NCBI RefSeq assembly: GCF_030317115.1
Contig: NZ_JASZYF010000002.1
Coordinates: 310,001 to 374,000, forward strand
DNA from: Variovorax gracilis
Lineage (GTDB): Bacteria > Pseudomonadota > Gammaproteobacteria > Burkholderiales > Burkholderiaceae_C
Direction: 5' to 3'
DNA length: 64,000 nucleotides
Shown here: one piece after another, positions 48,314 through 60,420 of the stretch
How the letters are laid out: every line of letters starts with the position of its first letter
Numbering within the stretch: the first letter of the stretch is position 1
Notes under the pieces: generated by a model
What the model was told of the DNA's origin: nothing
Databases searched by the model: none
The model's input: the letters and a program-made list of their open reading frames with translations, nothing else
Made by a program: the position numbers and the translations under genes

Positions 48314-49735
48314 ATGGCACGCACCCTCTACGACAAACTCTGGGACGAACACGTCGTCCACACCGAGGAAGACGGCACCGCGATCCTCTACATCGACCGT
48401 CACCTGGTCCATGAAGTGACCAGCCCGCAGGCCTTCGAGGGGCTGCGCGAAGCCGGCCGCAAGCTGTGGCGCATCAGCTCGGTCGTGGCCACGGCCGACC
48501 ACAACACGCCGACCACCCATTGGGAGCGAGGCTACGACGGCATCGCCGACCCGATCAGCAAGGAACAAATCACCACGCTCGACAGCAACATCAAGGAATT
48601 CGGCGCCGCCGCGTTCTTTCCGTTCCTGAGCAAGCGCCAGGGCATCGTGCACGTGATCGGGCCTGAATCGGGCGCCACGCTGCCGGGCATGACCGTGGTG
48701 TGCGGGGACTCGCACACATCCACCCACGGCGCCTTCGGTGCGCTCGCGCACGGCATCGGCACCAGCGAAGTCGAACACGTCATGGCAACGCAGACCTTGC
48801 TTGCCAAGAAGGCCAGGAACCTGCTCGTGAAAGTCGACGGCAAGCTGCCGCTGGGGTGCACGGCCAAGGACATCGTGCTCGCCGTCATCGGCAAGATCGG
48901 CACCGCCGGGGGCACGGGCTACACGATCGAGTTCGCCGGCTCTGCGATCCGCGACCTCACGATGGAAGGCCGCATGACCGTGTGCAACATGGCGATCGAA
49001 GCCGGTGCACGGGCGGGCCTCGTCGCCGTCGACGAAAAGACGATCTCCTACGTCAAGGGCCGCCCGCTCTCGCCCACCGGCGTCGAGTGGGACCAGGCTG
49101 TCGAATACTGGAAGACGCTCCATTCGGACCCGGGCGCGCACTTCGACACCGTGGTCGAGCTCGACGCGGCCCAGATCAAGCCGCAAGTGACCTGGGGCAC
49201 CTCGCCCGAAATGGTCGTGCCGGTGGATGGACGCGTGCCCGACCCGGACAAGGAAAAGGACGCCAACAAGCGCGGCGCCATCGAGCGCGCCCTGACATAC
49301 ATGGGCCTGGAACCGAACAAGCCGATGAACGACATCCTCATCGACAAGGTGTTCATCGGCTCTTGCACCAACAGCCGGATCGAGGACATGCGCGAAGCCG
49401 CCGCCATGGTGAAGAAGCTGGGCCAGAAGGTCGCCAAGAACGTCAAGCTGGCGATGGTCGTGCCCGGCTCGGGGCTCGTGAAGGAACAGGCCGAGCGCGA
49501 AGGCCTGGACCAGATCTTCAAGGCGGCAGGCTTCGAATGGCGTGAACCCGGCTGCTCGATGTGCCTCGCGATGAACGCCGACCGCCTCGAACCCGGCGAG
49601 CGCTGCGCGTCGACCAGCAACCGCAACTTCGAAGGACGCCAGGGCGCAGGTGGCCGGACCCACCTGGTCAGCCCGGCCATGGCCGCAGCCGCTGCGGTCC
49701 ACGGCCATTTCGTCGACGTCCGCCAATTCGCCTGA
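48314..49735 (+). CDS. leuC: 3-isopropylmalate dehydratase large subunit
   Basis: 473 residues. The [4Fe-4S] ligands are in [16 protein letters not shown] and [40 protein letters not shown] is the other signature. With LeuD it isomerises 2- to 3-isopropylmalate in leucine synthesis. A GAAAGAGA ribosome site precedes the ATG. It heads leuC-leuD-leuB. Confidence 0.97.
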   Translation: MARTLYDKLWDEHVVHTEEDGTAILYIDRHLVHEVTSPQAFEGLREAGRKLWRISSVVATADHNTPTTHWERGYDGIADPISKEQITTLDSNIKEFGAAAFFPFLSKRQGIVHVIGPESGATLPGMTVVCGDSHTSTHGAFGALAHGIGTSEVEHVMATQTLLAKKARNLLVKVDGKLPLGCTAKDIVLAVIGKIGTAGGTGYTIEFAGSAIRDLTMEGRMTVCNMAIEAGARAGLVAVDEKTISYVKGRPLSPTGVEWDQAVEYWKTLHSDPGAHFDTVVELDAAQIKPQVTWGTSPEMVVPVDGRVPDPDKEKDANKRGAIERALTYMGLEPNKPMNDILIDKVFIGSCTNSRIEDMREAAAMVKKLGQKVAKNVKLAMVVPGSGLVKEQAEREGLDQIFKAAGFEWREPGCSMCLAMNADRLEPGERCASTSNRNFEGRQGAGGRTHLVSPAMAAAAAVHGHFVDVRQFA

Positions 49736-49752
49736 ACCAGGAGCCAGACACC

Positions 49753-50403
49753 ATGCAGAAATTCACCGTGCACAAGGGCCTCGTGGCGCCGATGGACCGC
49801 GAGAACGTCGACACCGACGCGATCATCCCGAAGCAGTTCCTGAAGTCGATCCGCAAGACGGGCTTCGGTCCGAACCTGTTCGACGCCTGGCGCTATCTGG
49901 ATCCGGGTGAGCCGGGGCAAGACCCGAAGACGCGCAAACCCAACCCGGACTTCGTGCTGAACCAGCCTCGTTACGCGGGCGCCTCGGTGCTGCTTGCGCG
50001 CAAGAACTTCGGCTGCGGCTCGTCGCGCGAGCACGCGCCCTGGGCGCTCGACCAGTACGGTTTCCGCGCCATCATCGCGCCAAGCTACGCGGACATCTTC
50101 TTCAACAACAGCTTCAAGAATGGGCTGCTGCCTATCGTGCTGAGCGAATCGCAAGTCTCGCAACTCTTCGACGAAGCCTTGGCCTTCCCTGGCTACAGCT
50201 TGACAATCGACCTCGAGCGCCAGGTCGTGATCAAGCCGGACGGCGTCGAGCTCCCGTTTGAAGTGCAGGCTTTCCGCAAGTTCTGCCTGATCAACGGGCT
50301 GGACGACATCGGCCTGACGCTGCGCCACAAGGACAAGATCAAGGCCTTCGAGGCCGAGCGCCTCGCCCAGAAGCCGTGGCTGACGCACCAATTGATCGCC
50401 TGA
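49753..50403 (+). CDS. leuD: 3-isopropylmalate dehydratase small subunit
   Basis: 216 residues of the swivel subunit: [23 protein letters not shown] and [23 protein letters not shown] carry the substrate-binding pattern. It pairs with LeuC 17 bp upstream. ATG at 49753 ([15 protein letters not shown]) is the family start. It lies 28 bp before leuB. Confidence 0.96.
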   Translation: MQKFTVHKGLVAPMDRENVDTDAIIPKQFLKSIRKTGFGPNLFDAWRYLDPGEPGQDPKTRKPNPDFVLNQPRYAGASVLLARKNFGCGSSREHAPWALDQYGFRAIIAPSYADIFFNNSFKNGLLPIVLSESQVSQLFDEALAFPGYSLTIDLERQVVIKPDGVELPFEVQAFRKFCLINGLDDIGLTLRHKDKIKAFEAERLAQKPWLTHQLIA

Positions 50404-50431
50404 CCCCATTCCATCTTCAGAACAGACTCCC

Positions 50432-51520
50432 ATGAAAATCGCAGTTCTCCCCGGTGACGGCATCGGCACTGAAATCGTCGCCGAGGCGCTTCGCGTTCTC
50501 GAAGTGCTTGACCTCTCGTTCGAGACCGAATCGGCGCTGGTTGGCGGCGCAGCCTACGAGGCCCACGGCCACCCGCTGCCCGAATCCACGCTCAAGCTCG
50601 CCAAGGAAGCCGACGCCGTGCTGTTCGGCGCGGTCGGCGACTGGAAGTACGACAAGCTGGAGCGCTCGCTGCGGCCCGAGCAGGCCATCCTGGGCTTGCG
50701 CAAGAACCTGGGCCTGTTCGCCAACTTCCGTCCGGCCATCTGCTACGAGCAACTCGTCGATGCGTCGAGCCTCAAGCCCGAGCTGATCGCGGGCCTGGAC
50801 ATCCTCATCATTCGCGAGCTGACGGGCGACATCTACTTCGGCCAGCCGCGCGGCCGCCGTACCGCGGTCGACGGCCACTTTCCGGGTGCCGAAGAAGCCT
50901 TCGACACGATGCGCTACTCGCGTCCCGAAGTCGAGCGCATCGCCCACGTCGCGTTCCAGGCGGCACGCAAGCGCAGCAAGCGCGTCACGAGCGTGGACAA
51001 GGCCAACGTGCTGGAGACCTTCCAGTTCTGGAAGGACATCGTGACCGAGGTCGGCAAGGAATACCCGGACGTCGAACTCGACCACATGTACGTCGACAAC
51101 GCTGCGATGCAACTGGTCAAGGCGCCGAAGAAATTCGACGTGGTGGTCACCGGCAACATGTTCGGCGACATCCTCTCCGACGAAGCTGCGATGCTCACCG
51201 GCTCGATCGGGATGCTGCCCTCCGCATCGCTCAATTCGAGCAACCAGGGTCTCTACGAGCCCAGCCACGGCAGTGCGCCAGACATCGCCGGCAAAGGGGT
51301 TGCCAACCCATTGGCTACAATCCTGTCCGCTGCCATGATGCTCCGCTTCTCCCTGAACCAGCCCGAGGCTGCCGACCGAATCGAGTCGGCGGTCAAGCAC
51401 GTGCTGGCCCAGGGTTTGCGCACGGCAGACATCTGGTCCGCAGGGACCACCAAGGTAGGCACCCGCGAAATGGGCGATGCTGTGGTGGCTGCCATCACCA
51501 AAAAGACGATTACCGGCTAA
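50432..51520 (+). CDS. leuB: 3-isopropylmalate dehydrogenase
   Basis: 362 residues. [24 protein letters not shown], the substrate-arginine region [13 protein letters not shown] and the NAD-binding [25 protein letters not shown] identify LeuB; the [12 protein letters not shown] motif bears metal-binding Asp. It oxidises and decarboxylates 3-isopropylmalate. It is followed by asd after 89 bp with a hairpin between them. Confidence 0.97.
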   Translation: MKIAVLPGDGIGTEIVAEALRVLEVLDLSFETESALVGGAAYEAHGHPLPESTLKLAKEADAVLFGAVGDWKYDKLERSLRPEQAILGLRKNLGLFANFRPAICYEQLVDASSLKPELIAGLDILIIRELTGDIYFGQPRGRRTAVDGHFPGAEEAFDTMRYSRPEVERIAHVAFQAARKRSKRVTSVDKANVLETFQFWKDIVTEVGKEYPDVELDHMYVDNAAMQLVKAPKKFDVVVTGNMFGDILSDEAAMLTGSIGMLPSASLNSSNQGLYEPSHGSAPDIAGKGVANPLATILSAAMMLRFSLNQPEAADRIESAVKHVLAQGLRTADIWSAGTTKVGTREMGDAVVAAITKKTITG

Positions 51521-51546
51521 CCGCAGCCCGATTCGTCACGCCCTCC

Positions 51547-51566
51547 CCCGGCTCTGACGAGCCGGG
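51547..51566 (+). promoter_or_regulatory. Perfect hairpin in the leuB-asd gap
   Basis: CCCGGCTC TGAC GAGCCGGG: an 8-bp perfect stem and a 4-nt loop, 27 bp after leuB. The nearest T run is about 18 bp further on, so it is more likely a processing or transcription-attenuating hairpin than a classical terminator. Confidence 0.4.
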
Positions 51567-51609
51567 CGCAAAGAGAAGACAACTTTCTTTTTTACAAGGG
51601 CAAACTGAA

Positions 51610-52752
51610 ATGGCGAATGCAAATCAACCTCTGGTCGGCCTGGTGGGCTGGCGCGGCATGGTCGGCTCGGTCCTCATGGACCGCATGCAGGCCGAAGGCG
51701 ACTTCGGACTGATCGAGCCGGTCTTCTTCTCGACTTCCAACGCCGGTGGCAAGGCCCCGGCGATGGCCAAGAACGAGGCCACGCTCAAGGACGCTCACGA
51801 CATCGACGCACTGAAGAAGTGCGACATCATCGTCACCGCCCAGGGCGGCGACTACACGACCGAGGTGTTCCCCAAGCTGCGCGCCGCCGGCTGGAAGGGC
51901 CACTGGATCGACGCAGCCTCCACCCTGCGCATGAACGAGGACGCGATCATCGTGCTCGATCCGGTCAACCTCCCGGTCATCCAGAACGCGCTGGCGAAGG
52001 GGGGCAAGAACTGGATCGGCGGCAACTGCACCGTCAGTTGCATGCTGATGGGCGTCGGCGCCCTCTACAAGGCCGGCCTCGTCGAGTGGATGACCAGCAT
52101 GACCTACCAGGCGGCTTCCGGCGGCGGCGCCCAGCACATGCGCGAACTGCTGACCCAGTTCGGCACCATCAACGCCGAAGTGCGCGCCCTCCTGGACGAT
52201 CCGAAGTCGGCCATCCTCGAAATCGACCGCAAGGTGCTCGCCAAGCAGCAGTCGCTGACCGCCGCTGAGACGGCCAACTTCGGCGCGCCGCTCGGCGGCA
52301 GCCTGATCCCGTGGATCGACAAGGATCTCGGCGACGGCATGAGCAAGGAAGAGTGGAAGGGCGGGGCCGAAACGAACAAGATCCTTGGCCAGGGTGCCGG
52401 TTTCGGAACGGCCGCGACGCCGGTCGACGGCTTCTGCGTCCGCATCGGCGCCATGCGCTGCCACAGCCAGGCGCTGACCTTCAAGCTGAAGAAGGACGTG
52501 CCGGTGGCCGACATCGAAGCGCTCATCGCCGCCGACAACGAATGGGTCAAGGTCGTGCCGAACACCCGCGAGGCAACGGTCAAGGACCTGACCCCCGTCG
52601 CCGTCACCGGAACGATGACGATCCCGGTCGGCCGCGTGCGCAAGCTTGCGATGGGCCCCGAGTACGTCGGCGCCTTCACCATCGGCGACCAGCTGCTGTG
52701 GGGCGCGGCAGAACCGCTGCGTCGCATGCTGCGCATCCTGCTCGAAGCCTGA
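51610..52752 (+). CDS. asd: Aspartate-semialdehyde dehydrogenase
   Basis: 380 residues of the Gram-negative type: [20 protein letters not shown] at the N-terminus, the catalytic Cys in [20 protein letters not shown] and the [20 protein letters not shown]is segment. It makes aspartate semialdehyde for lysine, diaminopimelate, threonine and methionine. leuCDB-asd-fimV-truA is a standard Burkholderiales order. Confidence 0.96.
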   Translation: MANANQPLVGLVGWRGMVGSVLMDRMQAEGDFGLIEPVFFSTSNAGGKAPAMAKNEATLKDAHDIDALKKCDIIVTAQGGDYTTEVFPKLRAAGWKGHWIDAASTLRMNEDAIIVLDPVNLPVIQNALAKGGKNWIGGNCTVSCMLMGVGALYKAGLVEWMTSMTYQAASGGGAQHMRELLTQFGTINAEVRALLDDPKSAILEIDRKVLAKQQSLTAAETANFGAPLGGSLIPWIDKDLGDGMSKEEWKGGAETNKILGQGAGFGTAATPVDGFCVRIGAMRCHSQALTFKLKKDVPVADIEALIAADNEWVKVVPNTREATVKDLTPVAVTGTMTIPVGRVRKLAMGPEYVGAFTIGDQLLWGAAEPLRRMLRILLEA

Positions 52753-52758
52753 AAACCC

Positions 52759-52784
52759 GCCGGCGCACCTCGCATTGCGCCGGC
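52759..52784 (+). terminator. Inverted repeat after asd, possible terminator
   Basis: GCCGGCGC, a 10-nt loop, GCGCCGGC: a perfect 8-bp stem 6 bp after the asd stop codon. No T tract follows. Confidence 0.35.
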
Positions 52785-52919
52785 CCGTTGCACTTCCGCA
52801 ACGGCGAATGCATGACGAAGTTTGCACGCACTGGGTAGATAAGGCCTGTCGCCTTGTCAGTGCGGGGTGATGATGTTAACGTCCCCTTACACTTTTGGGC
52901 CGAGCTGCCCCCTAACAGC

Positions 52920-55694
52920 ATGACACGACATCCGTTGCCCGCGGCCCGCCCTTCGGCCATCCGCCCGACTCCGACGATCTCTGGTCGGAACCAGCTTTCC
53001 GTTCTCAGTGCTGCTGTTGCCTTGGCCCTGGGCGCGTTCGGCGCCGATGCCAGCGCTTTGGCGCTCGGCCGGCTCAACGTCCAGTCGGCTCTGGGCGAAC
53101 CGCTTCGCGCGGAAATCGAAGTCACCGAGATCACCCCGGCGGAAGCGGATGGTCTCAAGATCAATATCGCTTCATCCGAAGCCTTCCGGGCGGCCGGCGT
53201 CCCCTACAACTCCGCGTTGTCGGATGTGAAGGTCGGGGTCCAGAAGCGCGCCGACGGGCGCTACGTAGTGCGGCTGTCCAGCGACCGCATGGTCAGCGAG
53301 CCCTTCATTGACCTGCTGCTCGAAGCCAACTGGAGTTCGGGCCGGATCATGCGCGATTACACGGTCCTGCTCGATCCGCCGACCAGCCGCCAGGCCGCCA
53401 GGACCGCACCGCTGGCACCGACGGCGCCCCAGATCAGCCCGACACGGCCGCAAGTTGCTGTCCCGGCCGTCGTCCAGGCGCCTCCCGCGGCCCGCAGGCA
53501 GCGCCCGACGCCGGTTGCACCGGTCGCCCCGGCGGAGGCAGATGCCGTCCGCACCGGCGGCGGCGAGCAGATCACGGTTCGCCCCGGCGACACCGCCAGC
53601 AAGATCGCGGGCGCGTACAAGCCGGCCGACGTATCGCTCGATCAGATGCTCGTGGCCCTGTTGCGCGCCAATCCCAATGCCTTCATTGGTGGGAACATCA
53701 ATCGGATCAAGGCGGGCGCAGTACTGGAAGTGCCGGGCGCGCCCCAGGCCGAATCCATTCCACCGTCCGAAGCGCGCCGCACCGTCACTGCACAGAGCCA
53801 GGATTTCAGCGAGTACCGCCGCCGCCTCGCCGACAACGCACCGACTTCGCAAGTGGCCGACGCCGGCCGCCAGGCCGAAGGCAAGGTGCAAGCCAATGTC
53901 GAGGACCGCAATGCGGCCAATGCGCCGACCGACAAGCTCAAGATCTCGCAGGGCATCGCACCCGGCCGCGCGACCGAAGAGCAGCTCGTGCAGGCGCGTC
54001 AGGAACAGGCCAACAAGGCCCGTGTCGCCGAACTGTCCAAGAACATCGAGGACATGAACAAGCTGAAGGCCGAGACGGGCAAGTCGCCGTCGGCCGCAGC
54101 AAGCCCCGCGCCTGCCACGCCCGCCGCCGTACCGGCTCCGGCAGCCTCGGCCCCCGCAACTCCGGCGCCTGCCGCTGCAGCCTCCCCGGCGGCAACCCCG
54201 GCACCTGCCGCCGCCGCGACACCTGCGCCCGCCGCCGCAACGCCGCCGGCCGTGGTCGCGCCGGTTGCAACTGTCGCAGCCGCTGCCGCAACGCCCGCGG
54301 CCGAGCCCGCCCCTGCCGCTGCAGCCCCGGCGCCTGTCACCGCGGCGCCTGCCTCGGCAGCCGCGCCCGTCGTCGCGAAGCCGGTCAAGGCCGAAGCGCC
54401 CCCGCCGCCTCCACCGCCGAGCTTCTTCGCCGAGCTGATGGAGAACCCGCTCATGGTCGGCGCTGCCGCGCTGATCGCACTCTTGATCGGCTTCCTGCTC
54501 TACCGCGTGCTGGGCCGCAAGCGCCGTGATGCCGGCGACAGCGTGTTCATCGAAAGCCGCATTCCCAAGGACTCGTTCTTCGGTGCCAGCGGCGGCGAAT
54601 CGGTCGATACCAAGAACCGCGGCAATTCCGTGGTGTCCTCGCTGTCGTACTCGCCGAGCCAACTGGATGCCGGCGACGTCGATCCGGTGGCGGAAGCCGA
54701 CGTTTACCTCGCCTACGGCCGCGACCTGCAAGCAGAGGAAATCCTCCGCGAAGCATTGCGCGTCAACCCGGACCGCACCGCGATTCACCTCAAGCTGCTC
54801 GAGATCCACGCGAAGCGTCGTGACCTGCGCGCCTACGAGGCTCTCGCCGCCGACGTGCACAAGCTGACCGGCGGCTCCGGCAGCGAATGGAACCGTGTCG
54901 TCGAACTGGGCAAGGATCTCGACCCTGGCAATCCGCTGTACGAGACGGGAAGCCGCGGCGTGTCAGCCGCGGAAGCCGCGGCCTTCGCAGGCACGCTGGC
55001 CGCCGCGACGGTCACTGCATCCGCCGCACCTCCCGCGCCGGCCGCAAGCCCTGTCGAAGAACTTGAAGCCGCCGCACCGCCGCCCGCCTTCGTACCCTCG
55101 GTTGCTCCGCTGGACTTCGACCTGGATCTGAGCAAGCCATCGGTGGCCCCCGCCACCGCGCCGGCGCCTCTCAGCGCCAGCCTCCCGCCTGCTCCTGCCC
55201 CGGCGCCGGAGCCCTTCGTATCGACGCTGCGTGAGGCACCGCGTGCCATTCCCACCGCGATGGGCATGAATGGCGTGAACGGTCACGTGAACGGCCACGC
55301 CGCAGGCAGGCTCGACCTCGAGAACGACTTCGACACGGCCCCCGGCGCCCTCGAACCGATCACTCGCGCTCCGTCGCTTCCGGAAGAAGAACGCACACAA
55401 CCGGCTCCCTTGCGCGCCGGTGCCGGTCTCCCGGCGGATTCCGGCTTCATCGAGTTCGACATGAGCTCGCTGGCCGGCCTGTCGAATCGCACACCCGCCG
55501 ACACGGAACGCGGCCGGCTCGAGCCGCTCGAGGAAAGCGGCGAAAGCCCGCACGCGATCAAGCTCTCGCTGGCACGTGAACTCAAGGCGCTGGGCGACGT
55601 CGAAGGCGCCCGTTCGCTGGTCGAGGAAGTGGCTGCCGAAAGCTCCGGCGACATCAAGGCCGAAGCCAAGCAACTGCTCGGCCAGCTTCACTGA
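52920..55694 (+). CDS. fimV: FimV/HubP-family polar protein
   Basis: 924 residues. A signal peptide-like segment (about 25-46) leads to the FimV N-terminal block LALGRLNVQSALGEPLRAEI. A LysM domain lies at about 215-275 (ITVRPGDTASKIAG). A long Ala/Pro-rich linker (about 390-490) precedes one membrane helix (about 510-530). The cytoplasmic part has a TPR-like FimV domain (EADVYLAYGRDLQAEEILRE, about 588-650) and the C-terminal FimV motif (IKLSLARELKALGDVEGARS, about 880-924). Members organise the cell pole and type IV pili. ATG 52920 is chosen; a TTG at 52854 is also in frame. Confidence 0.9.
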   Translation: MTRHPLPAARPSAIRPTPTISGRNQLSVLSAAVALALGAFGADASALALGRLNVQSALGEPLRAEIEVTEITPAEADGLKINIASSEAFRAAGVPYNSALSDVKVGVQKRADGRYVVRLSSDRMVSEPFIDLLLEANWSSGRIMRDYTVLLDPPTSRQAARTAPLAPTAPQISPTRPQVAVPAVVQAPPAARRQRPTPVAPVAPAEADAVRTGGGEQITVRPGDTASKIAGAYKPADVSLDQMLVALLRANPNAFIGGNINRIKAGAVLEVPGAPQAESIPPSEARRTVTAQSQDFSEYRRRLADNAPTSQVADAGRQAEGKVQANVEDRNAANAPTDKLKISQGIAPGRATEEQLVQARQEQANKARVAELSKNIEDMNKLKAETGKSPSAAASPAPATPAAVPAPAASAPATPAPAAAASPAATPAPAAAATPAPAAATPPAVVAPVATVAAAAATPAAEPAPAAAAPAPVTAAPASAAAPVVAKPVKAEAPPPPPPPSFFAELMENPLMVGAAALIALLIGFLLYRVLGRKRRDAGDSVFIESRIPKDSFFGASGGESVDTKNRGNSVVSSLSYSPSQLDAGDVDPVAEADVYLAYGRDLQAEEILREALRVNPDRTAIHLKLLEIHAKRRDLRAYEALAADVHKLTGGSGSEWNRVVELGKDLDPGNPLYETGSRGVSAAEAAAFAGTLAAATVTASAAPPAPAASPVEELEAAAPPPAFVPSVAPLDFDLDLSKPSVAPATAPAPLSASLPPAPAPAPEPFVSTLREAPRAIPTAMGMNGVNGHVNGHAAGRLDLENDFDTAPGALEPITRAPSLPEEERTQPAPLRAGAGLPADSGFIEFDMSSLAGLSNRTPADTERGRLEPLEESGESPHAIKLSLARELKALGDVEGARSLVEEVAAESSGDIKAEAKQLLGQLH

Positions 55695-55720
55695 GTGGCC
55701 GCGCCGCCACCCATGTCCTC

Positions 55721-56533
55721 GTGAGGCTGGCGCTCGGCGTCCGCTACAACGGCCAGGCGTACCAGGGCTGGCAGAGCCAGCTCTCGGGCCTCACTGTTCA
55801 GGACAAGCTGGAAGCGGCGCTCACGCAGTTTGCCGCCCAACCCATCTCCACGCTCTGCGCGGGCCGCACCGACGCCGGTGTCCACGGCCTGATGCAGGTG
55901 GTGCATTTCGACACTTCCGTCGAGCGCACACCCTTCTCCTGGGTGCGCGGCACCAACCGCTACCTACCCGACGACATTGCGGTGCAATGGGCGCAACCGG
56001 TGCCGGAGCAGTTCCACTGCCGCGCCAGTGCGCTCGCACGCCGCTACCTGTATGTGCTGTCGCAATCGCCGGTCAGGCCAAGCCTTGACGCGGGCCGGGT
56101 TGGCTGGTCGATGCATCCGCTCGATGGCGATGCGATGCGGGCCGCCGCCGCCATGCTGCTGGGCCAGCACGACTTCAGCTCGTTCCGTGCTTCGGCCTGC
56201 CAGGCGCGGTCGCCCGTCAAGGACGTTCGCCGCATCGCGATCACCCGCCACGGCGAGGCGGAGCGCTGCCGCTGGCATTTCGAGTTCGAGGCCGACGCCT
56301 TTCTGCACCACATGATCCGCAACATCATGGGTTGCCTGGTGCGCATCGGCCGCGGCGACGAACGCCCGGAGTGGATGCGCGAGGTGCTGGAAGCGCGCAG
56401 TCGCGTCGTCGCTGCGCCGACCTTCTCGCCCAACGGGCTTTATTTTCTCGGACCGCTCTATGCGGCCGGCTGGGGCTTGCCGCCCGAGGCAACGATGGAC
56501 GGCACGGGCGCTGCGTATGATGGCCCGCCATGA
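55721..56533 (+). CDS. truA: tRNA pseudouridine(38-40) synthase
   Basis: 270 residues from GTG 55721. LGVRYNGQAYQGWQSQ, the catalytic Asp in CAGRTDAGVHGLMQVVHF and FLHHMIRNIMGCLVRIGRG are TruA motifs. It isomerises uridines in the anticodon arm. The stop overlaps the trpF start by 4 nt. The GTG start is required because ATGs upstream are out of frame. Confidence 0.95.
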   Translation: MRLALGVRYNGQAYQGWQSQLSGLTVQDKLEAALTQFAAQPISTLCAGRTDAGVHGLMQVVHFDTSVERTPFSWVRGTNRYLPDDIAVQWAQPVPEQFHCRASALARRYLYVLSQSPVRPSLDAGRVGWSMHPLDGDAMRAAAAMLLGQHDFSSFRASACQARSPVKDVRRIAITRHGEAERCRWHFEFEADAFLHHMIRNIMGCLVRIGRGDERPEWMREVLEARSRVVAAPTFSPNGLYFLGPLYAAGWGLPPEATMDGTGAAYDGPP

Positions 56534-57216
56534 CTGCCGCCGTCGCCACTGCCCGTACCCGAATCAAGATCTGCGGGCTTACCCGTGAGCAGGATGTGGA
56601 TGCCGCCGTCCAGGCCGGTGCCGATGCGATCGGCTTCGTTCTCTACCCGGCCAGCCCGCGCGCGGTGGCTGTCGAACGCGCGGCCCAGTTGGCGGCGTGC
56701 CTGCCGCCATTCGTGACGCCGGTGCTCCTGTTCGTCAACGAAACCGCGGAAACGACCGTGAATGCGCTGTCCAAAGTGCCCGGCGCCATGGCCCAATTCC
56801 ACGGCGACGAAACGCCCGCCCGATGCTGGGATGGCTGCGGCCGGGGCGCCTACCGCTTCATGCGCGCAGCCCGGATTCCCCTGGGTGCGGCCGGCGCCGG
56901 CTTCGACCTCGTAAAATACGCATCCGATTACTCCCGCGCCCAGGCCATCCTGCTCGACGCCCATGTCGAAGCGTATGGCGGTGGCGGCAAGGCATTCGAT
57001 TGGTCACTTCTTCCACCCGCCGTCGACGCTCACCTCGTCTTGAGTGGTGGGCTCACACCTGCAAACGTGGGCGATGGCATTCGTCAGCTGCGGACGCGCT
57101 GCAAATCGCTGTCCGTTGACGTGAGTTCGGGCGTCGAAGCCTCCAAGGGCATCAAGGACGCCGCAAGGATTCGCGATTTCGTGGCCGCGGTACGTGCGGC
57201 CGATGCCTCTTCCTGA
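56530..57216 (+). CDS. trpF: Phosphoribosylanthranilate isomerase
   Basis: 228 residues of a (beta/alpha)8 enzyme. The catalytic Cys is in RIKICGLTREQDVDAA and the Asp in SVDVSSGVEASKGIKD; LVLSGGLTPANVGDGI binds phosphate. It converts phosphoribosyl anthranilate to CdRP in tryptophan synthesis. Coupled to truA, and 57 bp before trpB. A TAAAAT hexamer inside the gene (about 56921-56926) could be an internal promoter for trpBA. Confidence 0.93.
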   Translation: MTAAVATARTRIKICGLTREQDVDAAVQAGADAIGFVLYPASPRAVAVERAAQLAACLPPFVTPVLLFVNETAETTVNALSKVPGAMAQFHGDETPARCWDGCGRGAYRFMRAARIPLGAAGAGFDLVKYASDYSRAQAILLDAHVEAYGGGGKAFDWSLLPPAVDAHLVLSGGLTPANVGDGIRQLRTRCKSLSVDVSSGVEASKGIKDAARIRDFVAAVRAADASS

Positions 57217-57273
57217 TTTGCCGCTGGCCGCCGCCTCGATCGTCTGGCGCCGGCCGGCCCACCGATCGAGACC

Positions 57274-58547
<1,274 letters not shown>

Positions 58548-58551
<4 letters not shown>

Positions 58552-59393
58552 GCCGCATTGCTGCAACCTTCGACGCCCTGCAGAAGGACGGCCGCAAGGC
58601 GCTGATTCCCTATGTGACGGCCGGCTTCCCCTTTGCCGACATCACGCCCGAACTCATGCACGGCATGGTCGAGGCGGGTGCCGACGTGATCGAACTCGGC
58701 GTTCCGTTCTCCGATCCGATGGCCGACGGCCCCGTGATCCAGCGCGCCGGCGAGGCCGCGCTGGCGCTGGGCATCGGCATGAAGCAGGTATTGGCCATGG
58801 TCGCGGCGTTCCGGCAGAGGGACGACCGCACGCCGGTCGTGCTGATGGGCTATGCCAACCCGGTCGAGCGCTACGACCTCGTGCACGGCAAGGGGACTTT
58901 CATCCGCGACGCGGCCGCTTCGGGCGTCGACGGCCTGCTGGTGGTCGACTACCCGCCCGAAGAGTGCGAAGACTTCGCCGCGGACCTCCAGGCGCATCAC
59001 ATCGACCTGATTTTCCTGCTCGCGCCGACCAGCACCAGCGAACGCATGGCGCAGGTCGGTCGCATTGCGTCGGGCTACGTCTACTATGTCTCGCTCAAGG
59101 GCGTGACGGGTGCCGGCAACCTCGACACCGAGGCCGTCGGCCGGATGATTCCGCAAATCCGGCAGCACGTGAAGGTGCCGGTCGGCGTGGGGTTCGGCAT
59201 CCGGGATGCCCGTACAGCACAGGCCGTCGGCTCCGCGGCGGATGCGGTCGTGATCGGCTCCCGCATCATCCAGTTGATCGAAGACCAGCCCCGCGATGCC
59301 GTTGTGCCGCGCGTGCGCGACTTCCTGACCGAGATCCGCCAGGCGCTCGACGCCCTGCCCGCCGCCACGCCCAAGAACGCGGCTGGCCGATAA
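58548..59393 (+). CDS. trpA: Tryptophan synthase alpha chain
   Basis: 281 residues. The catalytic Glu and Asp are in [35 protein letters not shown] and [12 protein letters not shown] are further marks. It cleaves indole-glycerol phosphate and passes indole to TrpB. The start codon overlaps trpB. Confidence 0.97.
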
Positions 59394-59417
59394 TCCACGC
59401 CAACACTAGGAGCCCCC

Positions 59418-60290
59418 ATGAGCTGGCTTGAAAAACTGCTACCCGCCAAGATCGCGCCGACAGACCCGAGCGAGCGCCGCCAGATGCCGGAAGGCCTATG
59501 GATCAAGTGCCCGAGTTGCGAAACGGTGCTCTACAAGACCGATCTCGAGCACAACCAGAATGTCTGCCCAAGTTGCGGCCATCACCACCGCATCGGTGCC
59601 CGCGCCCGGCTCGACGCCTTTTTGGATCACGAAGGCCGCTATGAGGTAGGCCAGGAGGTGTTGCCGGTCGACGCCCTGAAGTTCAAGGACAGCCGCAAGT
59701 ACCCCGAGCGGCTCAAGGAAGCGCTCGAGAACACCGGTGAGACCGATGCACTCGTCGTCATGGGCGGCTCGGTGCACAGCATCAACGTCGTGGTCGCCTG
59801 CTTTGAGTTCGACTTCATGGGCGGCAGCATGGGCAGCGTGGTCGGCGAGCGCTTCGTGCGCGGCGTCGAGACCGCCATCGAGCAGAAGGTGCCTTTCATC
59901 TGCTTCACGGCCACCGGCGGTGCGCGCATGCAGGAAGGCCTGCTGTCCCTGATGCAGATGGCCAAGACCAACGCCTCCCTTACCCGCCTTGCGAAGAAGG
60001 GCCTGCCCTACATCAGCGTCCTGACCGACCCGACCATGGGCGGTGTGAGCGCGGGCTTCGCGTTCGTCGGCGACGTGGTGATCGCCGAACCCAAGGCGCT
60101 GATCGGCTTTGCCGGCCCGCGCGTGATCGAGTCCACCGTGCGCGTGACCTTGCCGGAAGGTTTCCAACGGGCGGAATTCCTGCAGACCAAGGGCGCGATC
60201 GACTTCATCTGCGATCGCCGCGAACTGCGCAAGACGGTCGCCAATACGCTGGCCATGCTGCTGCGCCAACCCGCCGACGCGGTGGTGTAG
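59418..60290 (+). CDS. accD: Acetyl-CoA carboxylase carboxyltransferase subunit beta
   Basis: 290 residues. An N-terminal four-Cys zinc ribbon (CPSCETVL and CPSCGHH, residues about 31-56) precedes the carboxyltransferase core with [20 protein letters not shown] and [20 protein letters not shown]. Works with AccA to carboxylate acetyl-CoA. A GGAG site sits upstream of ATG 59418. It ends the trp-linked run. Confidence 0.96.
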   Translation: MSWLEKLLPAKIAPTDPSERRQMPEGLWIKCPSCETVLYKTDLEHNQNVCPSCGHHHRIGARARLDAFLDHEGRYEVGQEVLPVDALKFKDSRKYPERLKEALENTGETDALVVMGGSVHSINVVVACFEFDFMGGSMGSVVGERFVRGVETAIEQKVPFICFTATGGARMQEGLLSLMQMAKTNASLTRLAKKGLPYISVLTDPTMGGVSAGFAFVGDVVIAEPKALIGFAGPRVIESTVRVTLPEGFQRAEFLQTKGAIDFICDRRELRKTVANTLAMLLRQPADAVV

Positions 60291-60372
60291 TCGCACGGAG
60301 CCGGCGAGCCCGGCTCGTTCGTGGAACACCGCGGAACCGGCTCTGCCCGGCCGCCGGCGTTGCGCCCGGCAC

Positions 60373-60414
60373 GGGGCGGGCGGCTACATGAAGTGTGCAA
60401 GCCTGGGGGAGAGC
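60373..60414 (+). repeat. Dispersed repeat copy between convergent genes
   Basis: About 42 bp closely similar to 13595-13634. It lies between the convergent accD and YggT genes, ending 6 bp from the YggT stop. The surrounding gap (60291-60420) holds no gene. Confidence 0.55.
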
Positions 60415-60420
60415 AACAAG

